A DNA stretch of 64,000 nucleotides from an uncultured Prevotellaceae bacterium (lineage in GTDB: Bacteria > Bacteroidota > Bacteroidia > Bacteroidales > Muribaculaceae). The stretch lies in NCBI GenBank assembly GCA_947165485.1, contig CAMVAP010000009.1:1-64000 (forward strand), read 5' to 3'. This document shows, piece after piece, positions 8,213-16,819 of this stretch. The notes beneath the pieces were generated by a model. It ran no database searches. It saw nothing but the letters and a program-made list of their open reading frames with translations, and was not told where the DNA came from. Numbering within the stretch: the stretch's first letter is position 1; each line of letters starts with the position of its first letter. Both the position numbers and the translations under genes were made by a program.

Positions 8213-9244
8213 ATGAAAATAGGAAATATAGACTTGGGGGAGCGCCCCGTGATGCTGGCACCCATGGAGGATGTCACCGACCAGTCGTTCAGGCTCATCT
8301 GCCGTGAACAGGGTGCCGATATGGTCTATACCGAGTTTGTGAGTGCCGATGCGCTGATACGCAGCATCGAGCGCTCTTTCCAGAAGATGGCGATTGCTCC
8401 TGGCGAGCGTCCTGCCGCTATTCAGATCTATGGCCGCGACATTGATGCGATGGTCGAGGCGGCCCGCATTGCCGCTACCGCCAAGCCCGATTTCATTGAC
8501 ATCAATTGGGGTTGCCCCGTCAAGAAAATTGCGGGTAAGGGCTCGGGTGCCGGTATGTTGCGCAACGTGCCACTGCTGCTTGAGATTACCCGTGCCGTGG
8601 TCAAGGCCGTTGACCTGCCCGTGACCGTCAAGACGCGCCTGGGCTGGGATCATGACCACAAAATCATTGTTGAGCTTGCCGAGCAATTGCAGGACTGCGG
8701 CATCGCCGCGCTCACCATCCATGGCCGTACCCGCTCCCAGATTTACACTGGCGAGGCCGACTGGACCCTCATCGGCGAGGTGAAAAACAATCCCCGCATG
8801 ACCATTCCCATCATCGGTAATGGAGACGTGACCACGCCACAACGCTTGAAGGAGTGCTATGACCGCTATGGCGTGGATGGCGTGATGGTGGGTCGGGCCA
8901 GCATCGGTGCCCCATGGATTTTCCGTGAGATGAAGCAGTACTTGCTCACGGGTGAGGTGCCCGTGATCAGCAACGAGGAGAAAATGGCGCTGGTGCGCCG
9001 GCAGATAGCCGAGAGCATCGACCGCATCGACGAGTACCGTGGCATCTTGCACATCCGCCGGCATCTGGCCGCCACGCCGTTGTTCAAGGGAATACGCAAC
9101 TTCCGTCCCACACGCATTGCCATGCTCCAGGCCAACACACGTGCCGAGCTGGAATCCATCCTGGATCATATTGAGAAAGATATACTACCATATATAAACG
9201 AGCAAGATGAAGAATCAGACAATCATAAAACGAGTCTTGACTAG
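8213..9244 (+). CDS. dus: tRNA-dihydrouridine synthase (Dus family)
   Basis: This 343-residue protein is a TIM-barrel flavoenzyme that reduces uridine to dihydrouridine in tRNA D-loops. Family features are LAPMEDVTDQSFR at the N-terminus, the tRNA/FMN motif INWGCPVKKIAGKGSGAGML with the catalytic Cys in the GCP loop, VKTRLGWD, and IPIIGNGDV with GVMVGRASIGAPWIF for phosphate binding. Length and domain order match bacterial DusB-like proteins. The last 38 bp overlap the start of the next gene in another frame, so the two are translationally linked. Its C-terminal tail (EQDEESDNHKTSLD) is encoded inside that overlap. Confidence 0.93.
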   Translation: MKIGNIDLGERPVMLAPMEDVTDQSFRLICREQGADMVYTEFVSADALIRSIERSFQKMAIAPGERPAAIQIYGRDIDAMVEAARIAATAKPDFIDINWGCPVKKIAGKGSGAGMLRNVPLLLEITRAVVKAVDLPVTVKTRLGWDHDHKIIVELAEQLQDCGIAALTIHGRTRSQIYTGEADWTLIGEVKNNPRMTIPIIGNGDVTTPQRLKECYDRYGVDGVMVGRASIGAPWIFREMKQYLLTGEVPVISNEEKMALVRRQIAESIDRIDEYRGILHIRRHLAATPLFKGIRNFRPTRIAMLQANTRAELESILDHIEKDILPYINEQDEESDNHKTSLD

Positions 9245-9932
9245 TGTGGCCTTGATTGTCGCCTGCCAGCTGGCAGCACTGGCCCAGGTCCAGCACTTCA
9301 ACGTCAAGGTGGGGCAATTCACACGTCTGGCCCTGATAGATGATATCAACGTGAACTATCGTTGCCATGCCGACTCGGCTGGAATGGTGACATTTGATGC
9401 AACCCAAGACATTGCCGACGCGCTCATTTTCTCCAACTCCAAGAATGGCCGCTTGTCCATCCAGGTGGGAGACTCCTATGAACGCCAAGGGCACTTGCCC
9501 ACGCTCACCGTCTATTCCTCATCGCTCGACGAGGTGGAAAACTCGGGTGACAGCATCCTGCGCATCGAGGGCCTTCCCCCATTGAAGGCTTTTAAAGCCC
9601 GACTGGTGGATAACGGCAAAATTGTCGTTAGAAATATCAGGGCGTCACAACTGGAATTGCAAATCATGAGCGGCAAGGGCAAAATCATTGCCAGTGGCAG
9701 TTGTGATGACTTGTCGTTGAAGCTGGTGGGAACTGGGGAAATCCAGGCCGACATGGTGACCGCAACCAATGTGTCATGCCGCATCATGGGCACCGGCTCG
9801 ATGGGTTGCAATGTGAATGGCGGATTTCTCAAGGTGAGCGGTAGCGGCACGGGTAAGGTCTATTACAAGGGCAAACCGTCTAAGGTTACCGTGCGCAAGC
9901 TCGGTACCATCAAGGCGATACCGATTGAGTAG
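9207..9932 (+). CDS. DUF2807 (GIN domain) secreted protein
   Basis: The 241-residue protein has a signal peptide (VLTSVALIVACQLAALAQ) followed by a right-handed beta-helical GIN/DUF2807 domain. It shows the typical run of short G/S-rich turns (ENSGDSILRIEG, IMSGKGKIIASGSC, LVGTGEIQA, IMGTGSMGC, VSGSGTGKVYYKG). DUF2807 proteins are common, poorly characterised periplasmic or outer-membrane proteins in Bacteroidetes. The ATG is inside the dus gene (38-bp overlap). A TTAGG-type repeat follows the stop codon. Confidence 0.85.
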   Translation: MKNQTIIKRVLTSVALIVACQLAALAQVQHFNVKVGQFTRLALIDDINVNYRCHADSAGMVTFDATQDIADALIFSNSKNGRLSIQVGDSYERQGHLPTLTVYSSSLDEVENSGDSILRIEGLPPLKAFKARLVDNGKIVVRNIRASQLELQIMSGKGKIIASGSCDDLSLKLVGTGEIQADMVTATNVSCRIMGTGSMGCNVNGGFLKVSGSGTGKVYYKGKPSKVTVRKLGTIKAIPIE

Positions 9933-9972
9933 GTTTTAGGTTATAGGCTTTAGGTTTTAGGTCTTTTAGACA
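9933..9972 (+). repeat. TTAGG-type intergenic repeat
   Basis: Degenerate units of GGTTTTAGG/GGCTTTAGG directly after the stop codon. The same repeat follows several other stops in this window (16636, 40864, 49690, 52610, 54890). Confidence 0.75.
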
Positions 9973-10017
9973 TTTCATACATTAATCCTACCCTTTTGTT
10001 CAGTAAGGTCCAAATCA

Positions 10018-10050
10018 TTTGGTTTGGGCTTTTTGTGTCATATACATTTG
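10018..10050 (+). promoter_or_regulatory. Promoter for the clan CD-like lipoprotein gene
   Basis: TTTG (10018-10021), 21-bp spacer, TACATTTG (10043-10050), with the ATG at 10090. Confidence 0.6.
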
Positions 10051-10089
10051 CATCGACAAAACAATTATTCACTCTAAAAAACAAAAATT

Positions 10090-12423
10090 ATGACACAGAT
10101 TTCAGACTGCAAGAAGAATGTAAAACAACTCCTGTTGGTTGTTTTGACAGTTCTGTTGATTCCCATGGTGCAATCATGTAATTTACTCACCCTCGATGAC
10201 GAGGAAGTTGATGTTGTGCTGGATTCCGAGATTCCCAGCATCCACATCCTGAACCCCACATCCGAGGAGATGTTTGTAACCACCCAGGGTAGCCTGGTGG
10301 TATCGGGCACGGCTCACGACAATAAGGCGCTCAAGTCGGTGACCTATACCTCTAGCGCGGGTCACAGTGGCACCGCGACGGGCTTGGAGGACTGGAGCAT
10401 CTCGGACCTTCAACTTGCCCAGGGCGATAACATGATACAGGTGACCGCCATGGACGAGAACGATAACAGGGCGGCTGCCATCATCACGATCACCAGGAAC
10501 AAGTACCTCACGTTTCTGGGCGCCCCCTATGTGGACAACGATGTGCTGTATGCCAACCAGCCTCAAGAGGTGTGGATCACCGTCAACATCGCTCCTAACG
10601 ACCACCTCATCGCTTCAAGCGTGAGATTGATCGAGATTGACGGCAGTAACAAGGAGATGAACGAGGTGTGCGCCATGTATGATGACGGCGACCTGGAGCA
10701 TGGTGATGAAATCAAGGGCGATAACGTGTTCTCGACCAAGCACGTCTTCAATTACAGCAGCGAGGGCACCAAGCGTTTCCGCATCTCGGCGCGTACCCAG
10801 GAGGATGAGGGCGAAGTAGAGGGTCTGTCGGCCATCTTCACGTTGACCGTGATGAACCAGCAGAATGCCTCACAGCAAGTCAAGAACCTCCTGGACCTCC
10901 ATGCGATGATCGAGCAGATGCTCATCGAGAATGCCGATATGCCGGCTGCCGACAAAGAGAAACTTGTCGTGGAGTGGTTGCAGGGCCAGTCCCTGGTCAA
11001 GGGCGTGACCACCGATAACGGCTACATCGTGATTTCCCACTGGTCAGGACTGGAGTCATACGTCCTGATTACCGACGAGAACAGTGTGACCAAGGGCGGT
11101 TATACCACCGGCAATCGCAGGACCGCTACTCCCGCCCTGCCATTGAGCAAGCAGACGCGCGGTGTGCTGGCACCGTCGGGACGCAAGAGCGCCAAGGCAC
11201 CGTCGGCAGCACCTGTCATCAACAATAACGACATCATCCAGAACAAGCAAGTGCTGATCTGGGCCCCCTTTGAAAAATCATTCAGCATCGACATGGAACC
11301 CACCTTGAGTGCGGTGTTCAATGCCAGCCCCGTGTCTCTCAATGTGGACTACGTCAAGAACAGCAAGTGCACCCGTCAGTCACTGCTCAAGCTGAACAAT
11401 TACGGCATCATCGTGTTTGACACGCATGGACGGGGTGGCAACATGATGCTCACCGGCGAGACGGTGGAACAATATGAGCTGCTCACACAGGATGACATCT
11501 ATAACCTGTTCTCCAGCGTGTATTATATCGTTACCATGACCGAGGGCAAAACCTACTATGCCGTGACGGCCAAGTTCTTCAAGAACAAGCTGCATGGCGG
11601 TCTGCCCAACAGCATCATCTTTAACGGCTCATGCGAGAGTCTGAAAACCGAGCATCTGGCCAATGCCCTGATTAGCAGGGGTGCCAAGACCTATCTGGGA
11701 TTCAAGTCGAGGGTCACTTACTCGACCTGCCGCGACAAGGCCAAGCAGTTCTTCACGGCACTGACGGGCAACGAGCTCAAGACAACGGGTCAGGCCTATG
11801 TCGCCGACATGGACTTTGTTGAGCAGGCCAACGGCGTCACCTGGCACAACTCCTACCTGATGACCGGCAGCAAGGACATGCGTTTCTACATGGGACTGAT
11901 CAACGGCGACTTTGAGTACGGCAACCTCAATGGCTGGAACACCAGTGGCGATGGCCGCGTCATCACGCGACTGGGCAGCGAGTACCCCACCCAGGGCTAC
12001 TACATGGGCATCGTCTCGACGGGTCTGGGATATACCGAGAAATATGGCTCCATCTCGCAGTCCTTCAAGGTCACCAACGAGAACACCCTCTCCATCACAT
12101 GGAATTTCCTGTCGGAGGAATTTCTGGAGTATGTGGGCAGCATCTATCAGGACTACCTGCGCATCAGCATCAGCGACGGTTCATCCAGCACAGTGATTTT
12201 CTCGATGGCTATCGATGACTTTGCCAAGAATTACACATTGACCCCTGTGTCGCCCACCATTGTGTTTGACCGTGGCGATGTACACATGACGGGCTGGAAG
12301 ACTTCGACCTTCGACATCAGCAAGTATCAGGGCAAGACCGTAACCTTGACCATCGAGACGGGGGATATCGGAGACAGTATCTATGACAGTGCTACCTTGC
12401 TGGATGAAATCAGTATCTATTGA
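10090..12423 (+). CDS. Lipoprotein with caspase-like (clan CD) protease domain and jelly-roll C-terminus
   Basis: The 777-residue protein has a lipobox MVQSC (Cys30) and a bacterial Ig-like domain near residues 45-150 (HILNPTSEEMFVTTQGSLVV). A second beta domain follows near 150-260. Residues about 390-600 resemble the caspase/gingipain/CHAT fold: IIVFDTHGRGG (His446) and SIIFNGSCES (Cys515) form the clan CD pattern of a hydrophobic strand ending in His-Gly and a second strand ending in Cys. This is followed by LANALISRGAKTYLGF as in CHAT domains. The last about 180 residues form a choice-of-anchor/CBM-like jelly roll (INGDFEYGNLNGWNTSG). It is probably an outer-membrane-anchored cysteine peptidase. 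A pro-segment and its target are not evident. Confidence 0.7.
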   Translation: MTQISDCKKNVKQLLLVVLTVLLIPMVQSCNLLTLDDEEVDVVLDSEIPSIHILNPTSEEMFVTTQGSLVVSGTAHDNKALKSVTYTSSAGHSGTATGLEDWSISDLQLAQGDNMIQVTAMDENDNRAAAIITITRNKYLTFLGAPYVDNDVLYANQPQEVWITVNIAPNDHLIASSVRLIEIDGSNKEMNEVCAMYDDGDLEHGDEIKGDNVFSTKHVFNYSSEGTKRFRISARTQEDEGEVEGLSAIFTLTVMNQQNASQQVKNLLDLHAMIEQMLIENADMPAADKEKLVVEWLQGQSLVKGVTTDNGYIVISHWSGLESYVLITDENSVTKGGYTTGNRRTATPALPLSKQTRGVLAPSGRKSAKAPSAAPVINNNDIIQNKQVLIWAPFEKSFSIDMEPTLSAVFNASPVSLNVDYVKNSKCTRQSLLKLNNYGIIVFDTHGRGGNMMLTGETVEQYELLTQDDIYNLFSSVYYIVTMTEGKTYYAVTAKFFKNKLHGGLPNSIIFNGSCESLKTEHLANALISRGAKTYLGFKSRVTYSTCRDKAKQFFTALTGNELKTTGQAYVADMDFVEQANGVTWHNSYLMTGSKDMRFYMGLINGDFEYGNLNGWNTSGDGRVITRLGSEYPTQGYYMGIVSTGLGYTEKYGSISQSFKVTNENTLSITWNFLSEEFLEYVGSIYQDYLRISISDGSSSTVIFSMAIDDFAKNYTLTPVSPTIVFDRGDVHMTGWKTSTFDISKYQGKTVTLTIETGDIGDSIYDSATLLDEISIY

Positions 12424-12452
12424 TTGAGAAGAGCACACACTTGCCCTAGGGG

Positions 12453-12489
12453 AACTGGAATCGCAATGCCGTCGCGATTCCAGTTTTCC
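12453..12489 (+). terminator. rho-independent terminator
   Basis: AACTGGAATCGC (12453-12464) pairs perfectly with GCGATTCCAGTT (12474-12485), followed by TTCCTT. Confidence 0.8.
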
Positions 12490-12565
12490 TTAATTTAAGT
12501 TTCGCAAGTTGTTAACTTGCTCCTTAATAGTTTTTATGGATGGTGGTTTTTCCAAAAAAATGTAC

Positions 12566-12573
12566 TACCTTTG
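12566..12573 (+). promoter_or_regulatory. -7 promoter box for rpoN
   Basis: TACCTTTG matches TAnnTTTG and gives a leader of about 25-30 nt to the ATG at 12604. Confidence 0.6.
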
Positions 12574-12603
12574 TAGGTTACAAGCTAAAAACCTCTATTG
12601 ACA

Positions 12604-14064
12604 ATGGCAAAACAGGGACTCACACTTGAACAGAAGCAGACGCAACGTCTGGCACTGGAGCAACAGCGCATGTTGGGCTTGGTGCTGGAGAAAAACGATG
12701 CCGAGATGGCCGAATTCATTGATAACAAGGTCAATGAGATCCAGGCCCTAGAGAAGAAGAACGACGAGGCCGATGAGTATGACAACGGTAGCGACCAGCA
12801 GGATGCCCGTGACAATGAGCGTGTGCCTGCCGATGAAGTCAATGCCGAGACCAACGGTGATGACGACACGATGGCCTGGTACCGCTACTTTGCCAACAAC
12901 CGCAGCCGCGACGATGAGTACTATGCACCCACAGCGGTGAGCGAGAAAACGCTCCAGGAATACCTGAATGACCAGCTGGGAGAGTTGGAACTCGATGAGA
13001 CCCAGCAGATGATCGCCCGTGCCATCGTGGGAAATATCGAGGATAATGGCTACCTGAGCCGCACCACGACCGAGATTGCCGATGACGTGACCTTCAACGA
13101 CGGCTATGTCGTCGATGCCCATCAGGTAGAGGAGATGCTTGACGTGGTGCAGACGCTGGATCCGCCCGGTATCGCGGCCCGTGACCTGCGGGAATGCATG
13201 TTGCTCCAGCTGCGCCGCAAGCCCAGCAGCCCCGATGTTGACCTGGCCATCGCTATCGTCGAGAAACACTTTGACGAGCTGGGGGCGATGCGCTTTGACT
13301 CACTGGCCCGCAGGCTTGACGTGGACGTGGAAAGACTGGAGCAAGTGTTCAAGCACCAGATCAGACGCGGCCTCAACCCCTATCCCGGCAATGCCTTCGG
13401 CTCGCGTTCCTACATCACCCAGCAGGTGACCCCCGACTTTGACGTCGAGATTGATGAGGAGACAAACCGTGTGACCGTGACCTTGCGCAACAATATCCCC
13501 GCCTTGCAGATCAGCGAGAGTTACACCTTGATGAACAAGCGCTACAAGGAGGGTGCGCCATTGACGGTCAAGGAGACCAAGGAGAAGAAGCAAATCCTGG
13601 ATGCCTACCAGCGCGCCAGCATGTTTATCGAGGTGCTCAAGCAGCGCCAGGAGACCCTGTTCAACACGATGAGCGCCATTGTCAAGTGCCAGCGTGACTA
13701 TTTCCTGAGCGGCGACGAGCGTGACCTCAAGCCGCTGGGTCAGCAGCAGATTGCCGACATGATTGGCAAGGATGTGTCGGTGGTATCGAGGGCTGTGAGC
13801 AACAAGTATGTGCAACTGCCCTGGGGCGTGAAGAGCCTCAAGTCGTTCTTCAGCGAGGATATCAATGGCGCATCGCGTCATGAGGTGTTTGATGACCTGA
13901 AGAAGCTGGTTGACGGCGAGGACAAGAAGCACCCGCTCAGCGACGATGCCCTGTGCGACCGCCTCAAGGAGATGGGCTACAAGCTGGAACGGCGCACCGT
14001 GGCCAAGTATCGCGATGCCCTGAATATCCCCAGCAGCACCGTTAGGCGCAAGATGGCCAAATGA
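12604..14064 (+). CDS. rpoN: RNA polymerase sigma-54 factor
   Basis: The 486-residue protein carries the three sigma-54 regions. The N-terminal activator-interacting segment is Gln/Leu-rich (LEQKQTQRLALEQQRMLGLVLE). An acidic linker (about residues 45-90) precedes the core-binding domain with LDPPGIAARDLRECMLLQL. The C-terminal DNA-binding domain ends with the RpoN box as ERRTVAKYRD instead of the textbook ARRTVAKYRE. ATG 12604 is preferred over an in-frame TTG at 12598. The bacterial enhancer-binding ATPase it needs is not in this window. Confidence 0.95.
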   Translation: MAKQGLTLEQKQTQRLALEQQRMLGLVLEKNDAEMAEFIDNKVNEIQALEKKNDEADEYDNGSDQQDARDNERVPADEVNAETNGDDDTMAWYRYFANNRSRDDEYYAPTAVSEKTLQEYLNDQLGELELDETQQMIARAIVGNIEDNGYLSRTTTEIADDVTFNDGYVVDAHQVEEMLDVVQTLDPPGIAARDLRECMLLQLRRKPSSPDVDLAIAIVEKHFDELGAMRFDSLARRLDVDVERLEQVFKHQIRRGLNPYPGNAFGSRSYITQQVTPDFDVEIDEETNRVTVTLRNNIPALQISESYTLMNKRYKEGAPLTVKETKEKKQILDAYQRASMFIEVLKQRQETLFNTMSAIVKCQRDYFLSGDERDLKPLGQQQIADMIGKDVSVVSRAVSNKYVQLPWGVKSLKSFFSEDINGASRHEVFDDLKKLVDGEDKKHPLSDDALCDRLKEMGYKLERRTVAKYRDALNIPSSTVRRKMAK

Positions 14065-14077
14065 CCGCCGGTCGAAA

Positions 14078-14107
14078 CTAGGGACTTGAAACAAGAAACT
14101 ATAAACA
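14078..14107 (+). repeat. ACTAG/GAAACT-type intergenic repeat
   Basis: Degenerate GAAACTAGGGACTTGAAAC units fill the gap up to the next ATG. They belong to the CTAGAAA repeat family seen at 14757, 16720, 54945 and 57706. Confidence 0.65.
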
Positions 14108-14746
14108 ATGAACAGATACACCATCAATAAATTTATTGCAGGCTTGGCCAATTTCCTGTCCACGGCCTTGAGCCCCCTGTTGATGCCCACCTATGGCGTG
14201 TTTCTGGTGCTGTGGGTCTCGGTGTTGTGCCTGTTGCCTTATGGCACACGCGTGTCGGTATTGCTCGTGTGCATGGGCATCACGTGCATCATGCCACTCA
14301 TCTTCTTGACCGTGATGCGCCATTTCAAGCTCATCACCGACCTGCATGTCAATGTGCGTGAACAGCGCTTTATCCCCTATGTGTTCACTGCCGTGTGCTA
14401 TATAGCCGCTGCCTACTACCTCAACTATTGCCACTCTCCACGATGGTTCGCGATGTTTATGGTGGGTTCGGCTGGCACCATCCTGGTTGTGACAGTACTC
14501 AACCTCAAGTGGAAGATCAGCGCCCACATGGCGGGAATGGGAGGTGTGCTGGGGCTCATCTATCAGATCCATGTGCAAGGCTTGAGCGCCTTTGACCTGC
14601 TGTGGCTCTTGTGTGTGATGGTGATTGTGGCCGGTGCGCTTGGCTCGGCGCGGCTGGTGCTCAAGCGTCACGACATCTGGCAGGTGCTGGCCGGCGTAGT
14701 GGTGGGATTCCTGTGTGTATCGTTGACCATGAGATTGTTAGGTTAA
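14108..14746 (+). CDS. PAP2-like integral membrane protein
   Basis: The 212-residue protein has about six hydrophobic helices. Degenerate PAP2 (phosphatidic acid phosphatase type 2) signatures are visible: VREQRFIP for motif 1, KISAHMAGMGGV in place of PSGH, and SARLVLKRHDIWQVLAG for the motif 3 SR...H...D region. The Bacteroidetes homologues I recall are usually labelled PAP2-family or hypothetical. Because PSGH is altered, phosphatase activity on lipid phosphates or undecaprenyl pyrophosphate is uncertain. It sits just upstream of ispG, an isoprenoid-precursor gene, which fits a lipid role. Confidence 0.65.
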   Translation: MNRYTINKFIAGLANFLSTALSPLLMPTYGVFLVLWVSVLCLLPYGTRVSVLLVCMGITCIMPLIFLTVMRHFKLITDLHVNVREQRFIPYVFTAVCYIAAAYYLNYCHSPRWFAMFMVGSAGTILVVTVLNLKWKISAHMAGMGGVLGLIYQIHVQGLSAFDLLWLLCVMVIVAGALGSARLVLKRHDIWQVLAGVVVGFLCVSLTMRLLG

Positions 14747-14756
14747 GGAGCATAAA

Positions 14757-14799
14757 AACTGACAACTTGAAACTAGAAACTAACAACTAGAAACTAAAT
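14757..14799 (+). repeat. CTAGAAA-type intergenic repeat
   Basis: Units of CTTGAAACTAGAAACTAAC directly before the ispG ATG. Confidence 0.7.
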
Positions 14800-16635
14800 A
14801 TGAACACATCATTCAATTATAAACGTCGCTCGACCGTCAGCGTCAACGTGGGTGGTATCGCTATGGGCAGCGAGTGGCCCGTGCGTGTCCAGTCGATGAC
14901 CAACACCTCGACCGATGACATTGAAGCCAGTGCAGCCCAGTGCCAGCGCATCGCATACGCCGGTGCCGACTATGTGAGGCTCACTGCCCAGGGTGTTAAA
15001 CAGGCTCAGAGCATCGGCGAGATTGCCCAGGTGCTGCGTTCCCACGATTGTAGCATACCCCTCATTGCCGATATCCACTTCAACACCAATGCCGCTCTGG
15101 CGGCAGCCCAGGTGTGTGAGGGCGTGCGCATCAATCCCGGCAACTTTGTCGATCCTGCCCGCACGTTCAAGCAGCTGGATTACACCGATGAAGAATACAG
15201 TGCCGAGCTGGAGCGCATCCGTAAGGCTCTGCTACCGTTTATCGCCGTGTGCCGTGAGCGGCACACCGCAGTGCGCCTGGGGGTGAACCACGGTTCACTC
15301 AGCGACCGCATCATGAGCCGCTATGGCAACACGGCCACAGGCATGGTAGAGAGCGTGATGGAATTCTTGAGGGTGTTTGTTCAAGAGGATTTCATGGATG
15401 TCGTCATCTCGATGAAGGCGTCCAATGTCGTGGTGATGGTCGAGGCGGTGAGGCGCCTTGTCGATGCCATGGATCGGGAGGACATGCACTTCCCGCTGCA
15501 TCTGGGTGTGACCGAGGCTGGATTTGGCGAGGATGGCCGCATCAAGAGTGCCGTGGGCATCGGTGCACTCATGGCCCAGGGGCTGGGCGACACCATCCGT
15601 GTGTCGTTGAGTGAGGAGCCTGAGTTGGAGATACCAGTGGCACGCAAGCTGGTGAGCTACATCGAGTCGCGTCAGGGACATGACCCCATCGAGGGTGAAT
15701 GCGCCGTGGGCTATGACCCATTGTGCCCCGAGCGCCGCGTGACCACCCTGGTGGATGGACGCATCGGCGGCAATCAGCCCCCCGTGGTGATAGCCAGCTA
15801 CCGTCCCGACGAGCTTGTCGGTGCCGACCTGCAACCCGATTTTTATTATAGTGGAGACGGCCTCATCGATGGTATGCACCAGTTCCTGGTGCCCCTCGAC
15901 CGATGGAGTGGAGAGCGCAACGTGCATCCGCTGCTCACGCTGGGCGAGTGGGACCGTTGCCCCGAGACTCGACTGCGCTTCCTGCAATTACCCGCCTCGA
16001 CGCCCATCCAGCGCCTAGAGTTCCTGCGGGACCGTACCGATACCGTGCTGGTCATCACCCCCGTGGGCAAGAATATACCTGGTGAACAGCAGGCTTTGAC
16101 CCACGCGCTGGACCGTGCGGGCATCCATTGCCCCGTGGTGGTGCGCAACACCTATGCCGACAGTTCCAGCGAATGGCTTCAAGTCAAGGCTGGGGCCGAC
16201 ATGGGGGCCGTCATGCTCAACCAGCGTGCCGACGGCATCTGGCTCGAAGCGCCCAGTTGCCGCAATGGCGGCGAGGTGGTGCGTTATGCCTTTGCCATCC
16301 TGCAGGCTGCCCGGCAGCGCATGAGCAAGACAGAGTTCATCTCATGCCCGGGATGCGGGAGAACCATGTTTGACTTGCAATCGACCGTCAAGCGTGTTCA
16401 ACAGGCCACGGCCCACCTGTCCCATCTCAAGATAGGCGTGATGGGGTGCATTGTCAACGGGCCTGGCGAGATGGCCGATGCCGATTATGGCTATGTGGGG
16501 GCTGCGGCAGGTCGCATCAGCCTCTACAAGGGCAAGGAGTGTATCGAGATGAACATCCCCGAGGAGGATGCTATCGACCGCCTCGTGAATCTCATCAAGC
16601 AAAATGATGATTGGCGTGAACCCAATGAAGACTAA
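14800..16635 (+). CDS. ispG: 4-hydroxy-3-methylbut-2-en-1-yl diphosphate synthase (flavodoxin/ferredoxin)
   Basis: IspG converts ME-cPP to HMBPP in the MEP isoprenoid pathway. The 611-residue length is that of the long Bacteroidetes/plastid form with an insertion between the TIM barrel (residues about 1-270: VRVQSMTNTSTDD, IADIHFN, GVRINPGN) and the [4Fe-4S] domain. Cluster ligands are Cys516 and Cys519 (CPGCGR) and Cys550 (MGCIVNGPGE), with Glu557 as the conserved acid. Start ATG 14800 follows a CTAGAAA repeat. No separate promoter is evident, so it may be read from the PAP2-like gene. Confidence 0.96.
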   Translation: MNTSFNYKRRSTVSVNVGGIAMGSEWPVRVQSMTNTSTDDIEASAAQCQRIAYAGADYVRLTAQGVKQAQSIGEIAQVLRSHDCSIPLIADIHFNTNAALAAAQVCEGVRINPGNFVDPARTFKQLDYTDEEYSAELERIRKALLPFIAVCRERHTAVRLGVNHGSLSDRIMSRYGNTATGMVESVMEFLRVFVQEDFMDVVISMKASNVVVMVEAVRRLVDAMDREDMHFPLHLGVTEAGFGEDGRIKSAVGIGALMAQGLGDTIRVSLSEEPELEIPVARKLVSYIESRQGHDPIEGECAVGYDPLCPERRVTTLVDGRIGGNQPPVVIASYRPDELVGADLQPDFYYSGDGLIDGMHQFLVPLDRWSGERNVHPLLTLGEWDRCPETRLRFLQLPASTPIQRLEFLRDRTDTVLVITPVGKNIPGEQQALTHALDRAGIHCPVVVRNTYADSSSEWLQVKAGADMGAVMLNQRADGIWLEAPSCRNGGEVVRYAFAILQAARQRMSKTEFISCPGCGRTMFDLQSTVKRVQQATAHLSHLKIGVMGCIVNGPGEMADADYGYVGAAAGRISLYKGKECIEMNIPEEDAIDRLVNLIKQNDDWREPNED

Positions 16636-16819
16636 GGTCTTATGTTATAGGCATTAGGCTTTAGGTTTTAGGTTTTAGGTTATAGGCATTAGGTTATAGG
16701 CATTAGGCATTTGCGGATGCCAACTAGAAACTAGAAACTAGGGACTAGAAACTAGAAACTAGGGACTAGGGACTAGAAACTAGAAACTAGAAACAAACAA
16801 CTAACAACTAACAACTAAC
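16636..16819 (+). repeat. Long TTAGG plus CTAGAAA repeat block
   Basis: After the ispG stop come about nine TTAGG-type units (16655-16710), then about eight units of AACTAGAAACTAGGGACTAG (16720-16795), then CAACTAA units up to the next ATG. The order TTAGG-type after a stop and CTAGAAA-type before a start recurs at 54878-55025. Confidence 0.85.
16713..16740 (+). repeat. 28-bp inverted repeat, left copy
   Basis: This 28-bp stretch (begins GCGGATGCCAACTAG) is the perfect reverse complement of 17833-17860. The pair flanks the DUF4369 lipoprotein gene. Confidence 0.85.
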
